Assembly: GCA_024305745.1 (NCBI GenBank)
Contig: JAHRBS010000012.1
Location: 2,113,001 to 2,177,000 of the forward strand
Direction: 5' to 3'
DNA: 64,000 nucleotides
From: Polyporus tsugae
Lineage: Eukaryota; Basidiomycota; Agaricomycetes; Polyporales; Polyporaceae
The notes below the pieces were generated by a model that was not told the origin of the DNA, made no database searches, and saw only the letters and a list, made by a program, of their open reading frames with translations. The first letter of the stretch is position 1. Every line of letters begins with the position of its first letter. The position numbers were made by a program, and so were the translations under genes. Below are positions 1 through 13,108 of this stretch, piece by piece.

Positions 1-99
1 CCAAGTTGCCTCCCGTCCCGACCAGATCAGTGGGTGGTGGCCATACAAGTACTATGTTGGCGGTGGTCGGCTGCCTGACAAGCACAGGTTGTCTTTGAC

Positions 100-3000
100 A
101 TGTCCCCCGCCACCTCGACCGAATTTCTCTCTCCTCGACCCATCGTCGAGTCTGGGAAGGTCAAGTCCGTCCCCGAGCTCTTCGAATGGCACGCCCGAGA
201 GAATGCGAAACATCCCTTCTTCCGCTACCACGATGGAGATAAGCTGAACGACATCAACTGCGAGCAACTTGCCGGTGGCATTCGTCGCGCTGCCCGCTAC
301 ATCAACTCCCAAATATCATCCCCTTCGATTGTAGCCGTTTTCGCGAACGCGGGTGAGTCCCGTTTTCCTAGGGGTTGTCGCGACAGTGTACTCACCGGAA
401 CGCGTACTTCAGACACCGTCACATACATCACGACCAGCCTCGGCGTCCTCCGCGCCGGGCACTCGCTCTTCTTGATCTCCGGCCGGAATGTTCCCGCGGC
501 GGTCGCGGACATGTTGCGCCGCACGGGCTGTCGCCACATCATCGTCTCTCCGGACAGCACCATACAGAGCCTCTCCAAGGTCGTGAGCGACGAAGTCGAA
601 GGCGTCTCGCTGCATTCCATCCCGCCGTTCGCCGACCTTTTCGCTTCCGATGCGTCCGAGGCGACTGATGCGGCAGGCGACTTGCCCAACAAGTATGATG
701 AGGAAGAGCTAGCGTTGATTTTACACTCTTCTGGTATGCTTCTCTTGATGGATCCACCGCACGCGCTAACCTTTTATCAGGCTCCACTAGCCATCCCAAG
801 CCTATCCGTTGGACGCACAAGCGTCTGATGAAGATGACCATAGCTCCCTGTAAGAGCGCTCTTTGCAGTACTCCGCGCAGGCGTTGACATCTCGGGACAG
901 GGTACGGCGACGTGAACCTTACGCAGTCCATCCTGAGCGTTCATGGTACCCCGATGTTCCATGGAGTTGGCGTCATGATGTATGCCTTTGCGGTAAGAAT
1001 TTATGTTATCCCCCGCACGATGCGTTAACACCGACACGAAATCCATTTCATTTGTTCGCCAGGCATCCGCAGGCTGGACCCTTGCGACGTTCCCGCCCCA
1101 GACGCCGCCGGTCATTCCGACGACAGAAAACGTTTTTGAAGGCATCATCAAGACGTCCTCCCAGTTCGTAACCACAGCGCCGGCGTTCATCGAGGTGAGT
1201 GTCCCTGACGGTGCATGAGGAAAACAAGCTTATGGCGCGCTGCAGCCGTGGTCTCGCGACCCTAGTAAGGTTGTGTACATGAAGACCATGAGAGGCGTCG
1301 TGCGTTTGTCCTCTTTGATGCACTGATGCCGCAGTCCTGAGAGGCAGATATAAAGTTGTACGGCGGCGCTCCGCTAGATCAAAGAGTCGGGAACGCCCTT
1401 ACGTCTCAAGGGGTCACCATATACTCCGCCTACGGCAGGTGCGTACGGCGCCGGAGTCCATCCAATGTATCTAATTGTTGTGCGATCAGCTCGGAGCTGG
1501 GTCCGATTGCGAAAGCCTATCCTGGTCAGCCAACATCGTTGTCTCGCCTTTGGCTTTCAACTCATGCTATGCATTTGCAGTCCGACCAGGAAAGGACTGG
1601 GAATATTTCGAGATCAACCCTCAGCATGAGGCGGTCCTAGTTGACAAGGGTGACAACAAATCTGAGCTGGTCGTCCTGGTAAGTACGCTGTTGGTTTTAC
1701 GTGGATTGTGTTGTGACCTTTGTTCGAAGTCTCCGCAAGACGCACCTCTTCCAGTAGCCAACACAACACTCGACGGGAAGGACGCCTATGCGTCTAACGA
1801 TTTGCTCGAGCCGCATCCTACCCGCTCCGGGTGGTGGCGGTACTACGGGCGCGTAGATGACCAGATCATCCTATCCAACGGCGAGAAGGTATGAGGACAA
1901 TGAACGATTTTTGACCTAATTCTCTGACAAACATTCAATGTCCCTAGACTAACCCAGGCCCCATTGGTGAGTGCCGCTTCACAATTGTGTCGTTTCTCGG
2001 CGTTGAACGTCATTCCCAGAAAACATAATCAGGGAGGACCCCCACGTTCAGAGCTGTGTCGTGTTTGGCCAGGGAAAGTTCCAAAACGGTGTCCTCATTG
2101 AGCCCAAGGCGGACCATAAGTTCGACCTTCAGAATACCACGGCGCTGGAGGACTTCCGGAACAAGATTTGGTGCGTATATTCGATGGCATGTTTTTGCTC
2201 CCTGGCTGATCGCGGGCTCCCAAGGACAACGATTGAACGTGCCAACGATTTTGCCCCACAGCACTCTCGGATCTTCAAGGAGATGGTCATCGTCACCTCT
2301 CCTTCCAAACCATTCACATACGGTATCAAGGGCTTGCCGCGTCGAGATCCCGCTCTCAGGGACTACGCCGATGAGATAGACGCAGTGTATGCTGCGGTAG
2401 CAGAGAGTGCGCAGAGCGACATCGCCGGTCCGATCGCTTGGGATACCATCAACGTCCAGGCCTTCCTACGGGTCGTGGTTGAGAAGGTCCTCAGGAAGCC
2501 CATCGCCGATGAAGCAGATTTATTTAGAAACGGATGCGATAGGTGAGTGCATGTGCCGGACGCAGTATGACGGCACCATGTTTACCCGTCCACAACAGTC
2601 TCCAGGCGACCTGGATCCGCAACGCCATACTGCACGCTGTGCGCCAGGAGTTTCCCGCTGCTGCACAGCGGATTCATGCGAACGTCGTGTTCCAGGCTCC
2701 GACTATCAACGCCTTGACGGGTGCAATACTCGGGGTCGTACACAACTCTTCCTCCGCCTCATCTGGTGGCAACACTCCTGAGGATCTTATTCGTATCGCT
2801 GAACAGTACGCCACCAGCTTGCCTGCGCGCCCGGCGGCGCTGCGCACGCGCGAGAACGGCAAGGACGTCATCCTCATCACTGGCACGACCGGAGGGTTCG
2901 GCTGCGACGTTCTGGAGCATCTGCTCCGCGACGATAGCGTCGCAAAGGTGTACGCGTTCAACCGGCGTGGAACGCAGGCCTTGGACAGGCAGCATGCTCG

Positions 3001-4213
3001 CTTCCGCGAGAGGGGTCTGGACGAGAGCCTTCTGTCTTCTTCTAAGTTTGTGATGGTCGAGGCGGTCTTGGATGCTCCGGACTTTGGCTTACAGCCTGCG
3101 TTGCTCAACGAGGTACTTCATCTGCGATCGGGAACTGTATCGTACGCTGAAGTACTGACCATGTTGACAGATTCGCACTTCCATCACCCATATCATGCAC
3201 AACGGTGCGTAAGATCGCCAAATTTAGCCCGTTTGTTTTACTGACCTTCCACGCAGCATGGACGGTGAACTTTGTGCTTTCGCTGCGATCTTTCGAAGCC
3301 GACCTCAGGGGTACGCGGAACCTCATCGACCTCGCGCTCAGCTCTCCCTACTCGGATCCCCCGCGGATTCTTTTCATAAGCTCCATCGGGATCTTCGGTC
3401 GTGCGTTTCTCTGCTCAGGATTGCCGTTACTTCTCACTCAGCTATCTGTTAGATTGCACCCTGCCGCCCCCCGTTCCTGAAGTGCTTCTCGATCCCTCTT
3501 CGGCGATTGGGGCCGGATATCCGGAGTCTAAGTGGGTGGTGGAGCAAGTCCTTCACCGTGTCTCGGAGCGCGCGGGGCTGCCCGCCGTCGTCGTCCGTCT
3601 CGGCCAAGTGACCGGAAACAAGGTCGGATATTGGAACGAGCGCGAGTGGTTCCCGGCCCTCGTCAAGTCCTCTCTGTTCACGCACTGTCTGCCTGACGTC
3701 GAAGGGGTGAGTGCCCCCATTGGTCTGTCACGTTAAGACAGGCACTAAGAATGACTGGATGTGCAGACCGTGTCGTCGTTCATCCCGGGCTACCCCGCTG
3801 CGCGCGCCTTCGCAGAGATGCGCAACTCCTCCGAGCCCATCCTCCACCTCGTCCATCCGCGCGCCGTCCGTTGGAGCAGCATCATCTCGCCGATCGCAGC
3901 CGAACTCGGGGTGCCGCTTGTTACCTATGACGAGTGGCTCGCCGCGCTTGTGCGCACCGCGGGTGCGGAGGGATCCGACCAGGCCATCGAGGCGATGCAG
4001 AAGAACCCGGCTCTGCGACTGCTGGACTTTTTCCGGGCGGGAAGGCAGGTGAAAGAGGGATGCGAACCGCTCGGTCTTCCCCATTTGTCGACGGAGAAGG
4101 CGAAGGGCGCATCGGCTACTCTCGCGACCATGACCGCGATTGGTGAAGCAGAGGCGAAGGCGTGGGTCACAGCTTGGCGTGCTGTCGGGTTCTTGGATGT
4201 CGCCGGCAAATGA
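100..4213 (+). CDS. NRPS-like adenylate-forming reductase (A-T-R carboxylic acid reductase)
   Basis: The protein activates a carboxylic acid as an acyl-AMP, loads it on a carrier domain and reduces it with NAD(P)H to an aldehyde. I reconstruct 18 exons (first 100-352, last 3767-4213) that stay in phase and give about 1,057 aa, the usual length for fungal A-T-R enzymes. The adenylation domain has the HSSGSTSHPKPIRWTHKR region near residue 190 and later GGAPL and YYGRVDDQI motifs. The carrier motif GCDSL places the phosphopantetheine serine near residue 595. The reductase domain has a TGTTGGFG nucleotide-binding loop near 689-696 and a YPESK catalytic pair near 847-851. ATG at 100 gives the standard N-terminus. 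The intron around 1525-1580 uses a weak donor and is the least certain. The substrate cannot be read from sequence. It resembles aminoadipate reductase but lacks that enzyme's long N-terminus. Confidence 0.92.
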
Positions 4214-4823
4214 GCTCGAGGGGGGAGTGCATTGAGGCGCCTTGTAACTTCAAGATTCTTGCTACGTAATATTGTACCAATGACAATTTCAGTTCGAAGG
4301 TGACGAAGTTCTAAGGCTTGAAAGTGCTATAGAAAGCTTGAAGATGAACGTTGAACGTTTGAGTGAACAAAGCGTTTCGGACACGGTGCCCGGGCCGCGG
4401 CGCCCGATCCTAGCACTCAAGGCGGGTTTCAAATTTTCACTGGCAGCCATTTGACTCGGAGCGTTTTGTCTTGGCAACCCCCTGCCTGTTCGTTAATCGT
4501 CAACAGCGAATACCCTACCGCAAAGAAACCAAGCACTAATTCAAAATCTCAGGTCCGTAATGCATTTCTTTGCCATTGAGTCAATGCGAAGACTTGAATG
4601 AACCTTTTGGAAAGCTTGACAGAAACGCGTGCCATACGACTCCGCACATCGGCTACGGAACTCATGTGGTCTTTTGTTCACAAGCTAAGTCCGCTCTCAA
4701 TCAAATGAGTACACTTTATAGTGGACTTGAGAATATCCTTTATAGACTTGGCTACTACCTTGACCAGTGCGTATATATAAAGCAGAATGCCAACAGCATA
4801 CGACGACTGAACAACAAGTCACA
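4214..4823. other. Intergenic region with a TATA-containing promoter near its right end
   Basis: No gene is recognisable between the reductase and the small ORF starting at 4824. A TATATAAA box at 4774-4781 lies about 43 bp before that ATG, a normal fungal core-promoter spacing. A GC-rich patch near 4384-4410 could form a short hairpin. Otherwise I see nothing here. Confidence 0.5.
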
Positions 4824-5174
4824 ATGTCCACGTACCGCATTGGAGAACTCAACTGGGCGTCCGTCCGTCCACAGACTTCGGTAGTGGACCCAATGATTTT
4901 GCATTGGAACAACTCGCCGCCGTGGTATGTCCGAGTCAGAATGTGGCCCCGATATTATACGCAGGTCTTGTGGGTATCCTATCCTGGATTCAGTCCATTC
5001 TATGTCCTCTGTCGATGCACACTTCTGTTCGCTGATACAGCGTGCAGTCCAGGTCCTCCATGCAGCAAGCAAGAAGCAATGAGAGAGATTGTCGAAGCAT
5101 GCGCCTTGTTTGACATCTCCAGAGACGAGGCCCTAAGGCAATTCTTTGATATCTGCGAGCCTGACAGCCCGTAG
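4824..5174 (+). CDS. Small hypothetical protein (116 aa, uncertain)
   Basis: An open frame starts MSTYRIGELNW about 43 bp after a TATATAAA box. Its C-terminal 40 residues look like ordinary soluble helical protein (charged and hydrophobic residues alternating, ending ICEPDSP). No family is recognised. A possible 40-nt intron (GTATGT to GCAG around 4924-4963) would change the reading frame, so the model is provisional. The region between this ORF and USB1 contains poly-C near 5528-5536 and no other supported gene. Confidence 0.25.
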   Translation: MSTYRIGELNWASVRPQTSVVDPMILHWNNSPPWYVRVRMWPRYYTQVLWVSYPGFSPFYVLCRCTLLFADTACSPGPPCSKQEAMREIVEACALFDISRDEALRQFFDICEPDSP

Positions 5175-5917
5175 GTGACACAATGAGCGCAAATATCCCT
5201 TCCCATCACATAATCGTGAGTGCTTCCTATTCGCTCGACTGGTGACATTTTCATCTGAACTTGAAAGTTCCGAAGCCCCTTAGCAATCTTGTACAGTTCG
5301 TCGACACCGACGCCCCTATCGTCGCGGTTAAGACACAAGGCGTAACGAGTCTCTGCTATAGTGGCCTGTATGCGATCGCAGTTTCGACTATCGATTGCAG
5401 AGAGGGAGCACGTTTTATGCTCTCAATGTGCTCGCGAAATGGCGTGACACTGTCGCATTGGTCATTCTCGCTTTACGTCCCTGTATCCACCCACATTTTC
5501 TTCTACTTCTTCACCATCGTAATCTACCAGCTCTACCCCCCCCCCTCCCCAATTGTTCAAGTTCTTCACACTCGTTTGCAACACGCACGGCGGTGTCCGA
5601 TCCCCGGGCCTACTCCTACTATGGACGCCTTCCTTACAATGGATCATTCCCATTGACATCTGTGTGCGAAATTAATGTCACACTCGTTGGCATCTATCTA
5701 CTGTGTTTACAGTGCATACACCGCAAACATAACTCGGAATCATCTTTTAAGTTGAACTATTTTACCATTTATGGAAACTGGGGCACTGCAGCGATCAACT
5801 GGCGCCGACGTTGAGGATTTCTCCCTCCCAATCAACTCCCAATCGCCTCGCTGGTCGCCTTTATCCCGAGCATAGAGACCATAATCCATCTAGCATTCTG
5901 GCTGCTTGTTTACTGCC

Positions 5918-7084
5918 ATGAAAAGAACTTCGACCCTTGTGGAATACCCGAGCTCAGATGAAGATCAATCATCGTCTTCTGCCAGTGTCCCAAGGCCGCC
6001 GCCACCTGTTAAGAAGTTAAAGTGAGTGACTTACCCTTACTATCCTTCATATACGGTGATGATGAGCTGTGTCTCAGAAAACTCCCCACCCTCGGCGATC
6101 ACCTACAGCCTCAGACTCCCGTCGACGACCCAGTCCTTCATCAGGGCAGACGACGCACGACGCCTCATGTCGAGGGTCAATTCGCAGCCTACGTCTACGT
6201 GCCTCTCCTCATACCCAAACAGTCTCAACTGTATGCCCTTATCTCACGCATATATGCCGCTGCAAAACTGCTTGTTCCCTCATTGCACCCGATCGGTTTC
6301 AAGGAGGCAGTGATACTCAATCTCGACTCAGAGTCTACGCCGTCAGACTCCACCGATACTTCTATCGAGCTCCACATCTCTTTGACCCGCCCGACTTATC
6401 TCAGGGCTCATCAACGAGAAGAGTTCAAGCGTGCCGTGCGCTCGATTTCGAAAACGAGGCGAAAGTGGGCGTACGATCCTGCTATGGCATAAGCCTATCT
6501 TGTTAACGTTTGCGCAATCGTCCCAGGTTCTCGGCATCCTTCGCCACGTTCTCCGAGCTGACGAATGACGAGCGCACACGCACATTTTTGGCATTGGAGA
6601 TCGGCGCTGGGCACGACGACGCAAGTCCCTTTTGCCGTTCTGGTCCAACTATCGCTAACCTATCCGTATGCAGTTCGAGTCGCTCGTCCAAGGCCTAGCT
6701 CCGGCGCTGCGCGCGATTCGCCAGAAGGAGTTCTATGACGATCCACGCTTCCACGCGTCTATTGCTTGGGTCCTTCTTGATGGTTCGAAGACGCCAGGAT
6801 CTCCTTTGACGCAAAATGACACACCATCTGAATCACGACAGCCTGCACTTCCTGCCCAAGGCACGGCCGCCCGCTCACCGTCTCCGGGAAATGCAACAAC
6901 TCCAACCTCGATCGTGCCCGCGCCAGAGTTCCCGACAATACCTTGCTTTCCCCAGTCCCTCATACCCCAGCTACAAGCAGAATTCTGCAGCGAACTAGTG
7001 CGGCGGGGCGTGGGGACCTTCGAGGCCGAAGAGGTGCACGTTCGGATCGGCAAGGAAATTAGTAGATGGAGGCTCGCAGGATAA
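5918..7084 (+). CDS. USB1: U6 snRNA phosphodiesterase (USB1 / HVSL family)
   Basis: USB1 trims the 3' oligo-U tail of U6 snRNA in the nucleus, which stabilises the RNA for splicing. Four exons (5918-6021, 6078-6464, 6527-6620, 6674-7084) keep phase and encode about 331 aa. The two H-x-S catalytic motifs of the 2H phosphodiesterase fold are visible: HIS within ELHISLTRP near residue 134 and HAS within RFHASIAW near residue 222. The N-terminus is a low-complexity acidic/serine segment followed by a proline run, common in fungal USB1. The third intron begins GCAAGT and ends CAG, a GC-AG intron. The gene converges with DNA2, with 88 bp between the stop codons. Some fungal family members carry extra insertions between the motifs, as seen here around residues 240-285. 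Confidence 0.9.
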
Positions 7085-7172
7085 CGCCACGGTCACCATA
7101 AGTTACTTAGTGTGTACATGTGTTCTAAGCCAAAAGCAGTCTACAAATGCCAGTTCTAGTCCGAGAGCAGCG

Positions 7173-10100
7173 TCACTTTCGATCGTTCACGATGTCCTGC
7201 AACAACGGTCTCCCCACCAAGACGCTCTCCTCCGTTGCTCCGAACACCTTTGCCCTCTTCAGCTTCTCCCCGTTCTCATTCATGCCATGGTTACTCCACG
7301 ACGAGATATCCGATACCATATCAGCCGCGGGCCGCTTCTTCGGCGTGACGCCGCCAAAATCGTGCATGAGGTGAGCGTCAGGAGGGAGCGTCAAGATCCA
7401 GCCTTGGCCGTCCATGAGCTCGAAGAACTCGGTAAGCAGCGGTGCTTGTCGGAGGGTCTTCCGCGAGCCGATGATGATGAGCTTTGAGCGTGCCCGGGTG
7501 AAGGAGACATTCATCCGGCGCCAGTCCTTCACCAGTTCCCCTATCTGCAAAGCGCGATGCATGAAGTTGAGATGCCTGCGCACGAAAGACGGCCGAAGGT
7601 GAAACGGGACGCACCTGTCCCTCGTCGTTGGACCGCACCATGGAGATGATAATACAGTCCTTGTCGCGCCCCTGGCTCCGGTCCGCAGTCAGGATTTCGA
7701 GCTCCTTCCTGTCCTGCAGCAGGTACGACAGCAGCTTGAGCTGCTGGCGGTACAGAGAGATGACCCCGATCTGCTGTTGTTCGATGCCGCATTCAAGCAG
7801 ACATTCGGTCACCTGGTGGACCAAACGAGCCTCGATCTGGTTCTCCACCAGATCCCCGACCCGTGAGTCGTACGCGGGGACGTTGTCGGTGTCAACGAAC
7901 ACCGCTTTGCAGCTGGGGATGGTGAGCGCATGCGCCACACCGGACAGGGCCGGAGAAGACGCACCTCTCGCTCATCAGCTTGCCTATCCAGCAGTGCGCA
8001 TTGCGACAAGTCGACCTGGTATGCAAGACCTCCAGGAACTTCTCGCTGGGCAACTTCAAGCTCTGCGAAGCGACCGCGTCCGACCCGCACTTGAGCCGAT
8101 TGCTGTAGATGAGCTTGTTCGACAGGAGCATGATGTCCGAGTTCATCCGGTATTGGTGCGTCAGGTCGACGACAGCCTCGGGATGTGCGTCCGACAGCCG
8201 CCGGAAAAGGGAGACGTCAAGCCCACCCTTTCTCGCGGCTCTGTTCTTGACCTGCAAGGACGGTGTTGGGGTGAGAGATAGTTCAGTTCGAAAGAAATTA
8301 GGCTTACCAGGGGAGGTAGCTGGAAGTGATCGCCGACAAGGACGAACTTCTTGGCAAATCGCAACGGGCCGAGGCATGTAGGCAATGTGATCTGCGAAGC
8401 TTCATCGACGATGCAGTAATCGAAGGTGCGTTTTGAGAAAAGAGGGCTATAGACAGTTCAGTACGGCAATGATTCAGTATAAGAGCTGCAGGGCGCACTG
8501 ATCAATGCTCAGACACGTTGTTGCGACGACAGGCGGTGACATAACTTGATGTTCCAGCTGCTCGATCGTCTTCGCGAGAGGACGCGCGGCGAGGGTCCGA
8601 TGTTGTACAGCCGGGTGGATCTGTGGAGGACCCCCTCAGTTGTCGCCACAACCCGCATAAAGGATCCCAACTCACCTTGTCAAGGTTCCCCAGTCTCAGA
8701 ACATCGAAGTTAGCGTCGTTCAGCTTCATCAGAATATTGTCGACAGCAGAGTGCGTATATGACGAGAGCAACACCGTCTTGCCGGCCTCCACCAACTGGC
8801 TAATAACCGCGGCGATGACGGTCGTCTTCCCCGTGCCAGGCATACCCAGTATGAGCGCATAATCCTCGGCATGCAGCACTTTCCGCACCGCCGAACGTTG
8901 GTCCTTGTTCAGGTGCGACAAAGCAGGCGCCGTCTTCGCCACTGGATGGTCGTCCACATCCTCGCTGAACTGCGGATTCGCGAGGTCAACGACGAGCTCC
9001 AGCATGCGCGAGTCCGCCCCGGCGTAGAATAGCTGCGCGAGGTTGTCCCTGATGCGCGCCATGCCGCCGAACATCTCGTCCTTGTCGATCCGGAACACGA
9101 CCTTGTCCACGAACCCCTCCCGCCGGCCGCGCAGACGGTCCAGGATCATCTCCTCGTCGAGCTCGTGGTCCACCCCAAGCACAATTGAGTCTGGCGCCAG
9201 GTCGACGACAAACCCCCGCGCGAGCGCGAGCAGCCCGGGTTCCACGGAGACGACAACGGCGTCGCCCAAGCCCGTGTGGCCACTGAGGAGCGAGGCGCCC
9301 CCGGACTTCGCTTTGACAAATCGATACGTGAGCCGGTGGATCTTGCCCTCCTTTTGGCTGGTGGGCTTCATGACGTCCGGCGGGCGGTACAGCAGATCCA
9401 GGACCATGTCGCTGAAGCACCTGCCCTTCTCTTCGCGTTCGGGGGCGGTCATGGTCCAGAGCTCCCTCCGGAAGCGGACGAGGTCCTTCTCTTCGAGGGA
9501 GATGAGTGCCTCCCACTTCTTGAAGAACGCGGCCTGGGAGGGGGTTAGGTGGCCAGTCTTCAGGGCGTAGATGTCCGCGATATCAGAAGTGGTGTCTTCG
9601 ACGCCTTCGACGGCCTAAGAGATCCTCCATGAGCAACCTGTGCGCAGGGGGAAAGCCTTTGCTCGCACCTTGCGGTATAACATGCATGTATCCAACGCGA
9701 AGCATTTGCCACAAGTCCGGTTGTCGTCGATCGTCGGCGGAAGGAAGGACTCAAGGTCATTCAATGAAACCTCGCCGTTATGCTCGGAGGCAGTGATTTC
9801 GCCCTTTGCTCTGAGCCGACTCATCATGTGCCCAGCTAGCTCGTTCCTCGCAACAAGCAGTGCTCTGAGCTCGTTTCTCGCCGCAGGGACCCTAACGACC
9901 TCCTCGCTTTGCGTATAGTAGAGCAGCCCGCTGGGGACTTCCGTCCCATAACGCTCGCCCATGAGGAGCGTATAGAGCATAGTCTGGGCGCGATGCTCCA
10001 TGCCAGCGACCGCGCGTCCAGTCTTAATCTCGAACGGCATTGGGAACGTACTCTCCCGGGTTTGGGGCCTGGCACGAGCGAATGGGGTGCTCGAGTCATC

Positions 10101-11426
10101 AACGTCGTGCACGACGGCTTCGACGGAGGCGTCGATCTTCCCTTTGAGCCCATATGTCGGAGACCAGATGTCTTCTTCGATGTCGTACAGCTGCGATATC
10201 GCAAGAAGCGACTGCTCACCGCGTCCAGCCCTGGTGTTGGTCAATGAAGCTTCAGGCTGATACTGGGTGGTAAGCCTTGTGCGTGAAAGGAAAACTGCGA
10301 CACGCCCACCTTCGGGGACGAAGCGATGTACTTGTCCGCGAACCCCCTCAGACCCTTTGCTCGAGCCTTGACTTCAGCGATGGCCTGCTCCATGCCTATG
10401 TTGATCCTCAGCAATTCACCGAGGCCGCGTTGAGCGACCTCAGCTATTTGCTTGTTGATGAATTTATCGTCCCACTTCGCGACGCTCAAACATGTCTGCA
10501 TGACCTCGTGCAAGATGTTACCCCAGACGAGCGACGGCGTGACGTCAGAACTCGAGCGGACCATGTTGGCAAGAAGGGGCCGTCTTGAACAATGAGAAGC
10601 ATTGGATAGTGACGTCGCGGTGAGGAGAATGTCGGGATGGTGGATGAAATAATTGTGCTTGGAACAGACGGATATTGTCGGCAGGTTTGACGAAGGGTCC
10701 GTCGACCATTCGCCGATTGCGTTGATGACATCACCTGGGCATGTTATTGAAGTCAGTGTGTTGCAACATATGGTAGAAAAGGCACCTACCGGGACGAACA
10801 TCAGCATGGGCCCAGTCGTCACGAAGAATGATTCGTCGAGGTTCCTTAGAGGGTACCATATTGGCCTCTAAAACCTGAAAATGTTGGTGAGTGCGTAGGA
10901 ACATCGTGTATTTTGTTAACTCACTTTTTGAAACCGACCTTTGACCGTGCGATCCTCGACTGCTTTAACTGTACAGCGAGTAACCTCAGGGCCTTTAGCC
11001 GTCTCGTCAGACACAGCATACCTAGATCGCTATAGAATATGTCAGAACGAACCGTATTGCGACACCAGAATTTATGCCTACTTTTGGTTTGATCGGACTG
11101 CTTTTTCGGGGGGTCATGAAGTCAGAGTTCATGTCGTCCCAGTCCCAATCCTCGGCGCCATCCAGTAGGGCATCGATGTCGATGCTTGCTGCGGCGTGTA
11201 TGACAGCCCTATTCGCATTATTAGATGCCTTGACCAGATGCGTAGGTGTCTTCTTTGACGGGGTTCTGGTTCTGTTGGCGCGGACGGGAGTGCGGGGTGG
11301 GGGGAAGGGTGTGACGCGTCGGCGGGTGGGGGAAGTGTGGGGGATGGCAGTAGTACTGTCCAGTTCCAAGAAGAGACTATCCAAGAAGTTGGACTCCTCA
11401 GCCTCCGAGTGGCGGCTTGGCGGCAT
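7173..11426 (-). CDS. DNA2: DNA replication ATP-dependent helicase/nuclease DNA2
   Basis: DNA2 cleaves long flaps in Okazaki-fragment maturation and resects double-strand breaks. The N-terminal part has a short acidic segment and a [10 protein letters not shown] stretch. The RecB-type nuclease shows the GKIDASVEA and PFEIKTGRA active-site motifs. The iron-sulfur cysteines are one in NASHCSRR and three in [10 protein letters not shown]. The superfamily 1 helicase has [10 protein letters not shown] (Walker A), VDEASQ (Walker B), [27 protein letters not shown] and [11 protein letters not shown]. The coding sequence is split by many short introns. I chose [11 protein letters not shown] (11426) as start because related basidiomycete proteins begin similarly; an in-frame ATG at 11504 is the alternative. 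All catalytic motifs are present, so the gene looks functional. Confidence 0.93.
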
Positions 11427-11589
11427 CGCGGTGGCTCTTGCGGGGAGAGAAGAACGCGTCGCACCGCAACAACGCGACCGTGTTCTTTGTTCCTGTTTGG
11501 CCATATGGGCGCCTCGGGTGACACGTTTCGGTCAACCCACCAGCAGAGGACAGCCAAGGGAAGCAAACGTAGTTAGTATTACGTAGTTC

Positions 11590-13100
11590 AAAGTTGTCCA
11601 GTGATGGCAATGGAGTAAGAACGCGGCCTATTACAACTTCGACCAGCTAGCTGGAACGAATCGCAGGTAGCACAGCTTACAAAGTTGCAACAACACACAT
11701 CCTAGTAGTACTATGTCAACGGCGTTCCTACATTGCGCATCATGAAGCGGGTATAGGCAGGTTGAGCGAAAGTAGCGTTTGTATAGGAAGACAGGTACTA
11801 TCGAGCGCGGGCACATCTACTTCTTCTATTGACCAAAGTCCGAGTTGGAGGAAAATCATTCCGTCCACGACGCCCAGAGGTTCTACACGCTGCTCACCCT
11901 ACGTCCCCCACAGTTCGCCGCCGGAAACACAAATGACCGCGACGATAGACACCGAGGGAGAGCAGGAAATGACATTGATCCAGCAAGGCGCACTGAATAT
12001 TATCCCTGCAGATGAGCCTACGGGCAAGTCAAAGCAGAGGTTCGGCCTAATGAGAGTCGGTAAGAAATGATTACCTGGTCCCAAGGCGACGAGGCGCCGC
12101 CGAGTATTCTGGGGCATGGTTTCTACCGTCGGCGAGGATTTAAAGAGCCTCGAAGAAGCGACCTACGAGACTAAGACCAGAGGTGAGTTCCAAGTAGCCA
12201 TGAATGCGAACGAGCCTCTGAGGCATGTTCACAGGTACCCACCACGCGATGCACATACCATAACAAACGCAGAGGTCACCATGCCCTCGCAGCGCGGAAC
12301 GCGCGTTGAGGAGGTCCAATAGGCGCCCCGAGGCATGAGTCTGTGCTCGTCCTTGAGAGTCAAGAATCAGTTTGCGCCTCCGGCGGGGGCCGCCTAGGTC
12401 AGCTTTTCCAAGAATCGGCGCGCAGATTACCCTGAGGAGATCTTGGGGCAGGGAAGGCATGTTCGGGATTGAAGGCCGGAGGGGCCGCGACGCTGATGGT
12501 GTAAGCCTTGCGTCCTGCGAGTCGTGTTTATCATTGTAGCGCGGGGTGGGGAGGAAAGTCTAGGCGAAAGAAGAGGACACAGTTAGTAGTGCGGAACGTG
12601 GAAACACAGCTGCAGAACAGATGCTGATACTTCTCGCAGCCCTCAAAGGCGGTAAATGGCGAAAGGAAAGGAGGACATTGAGGAAATCTTTAAAACATTC
12701 GCAATGAAGGATAAAAAGAATTCCGGCAGAGTAGTCGGAAGGGAATTCGAAGTTGGTAGGAGCGACGTCCACCTCATGAGATGCAAAGAGAAGTGGTGGA
12801 TGCCACTCATCATTGTACAATATCTTGCTTGCAAGATGTAAGTCGTTTGAATCCTGACCCATGCTGCGTTCTAGATTCGAGCTGCCTTCGGGTGTCTATG
12901 ATCGATCATGCATGAAGGCAACAGAGGAATACCTTCAGGGCATATACCATCAAGTGTTGGGAGTTATACAATATCATCATACACTGTCATGGGGATTATC
13001 TTCGTTGTCCGTGTTGATTCTCAACGCCGAACGGGCCCGGCACACCATCTCGGCTAGCGGAGTAGCCCCCACAGCCTACAGGCAGGTCGACAAAAGACAG
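11590..13100. other. Gene-poor region without a recognised gene
   Basis: Several short open frames occur on both strands (for example 12140-12460 minus and 12656-12841 plus). None has recognisable domains, conserved motifs or a convincing exon series. The stretch separates the divergently transcribed DNA2 (minus) and FCP1 (plus) and probably contains decayed sequence, since a gene remnant lies at its right end. Confidence 0.4.
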
Positions 13101-13108
13101 ATACTCAC

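Noticed and set aside
12656..12841. Lysine-rich 61-aa ORF with slight EF-hand resemblance
   Set aside because: The resemblance does not include the calcium-loop pattern, it is on the opposite strand from the light-chain relic, and no exons join to it.
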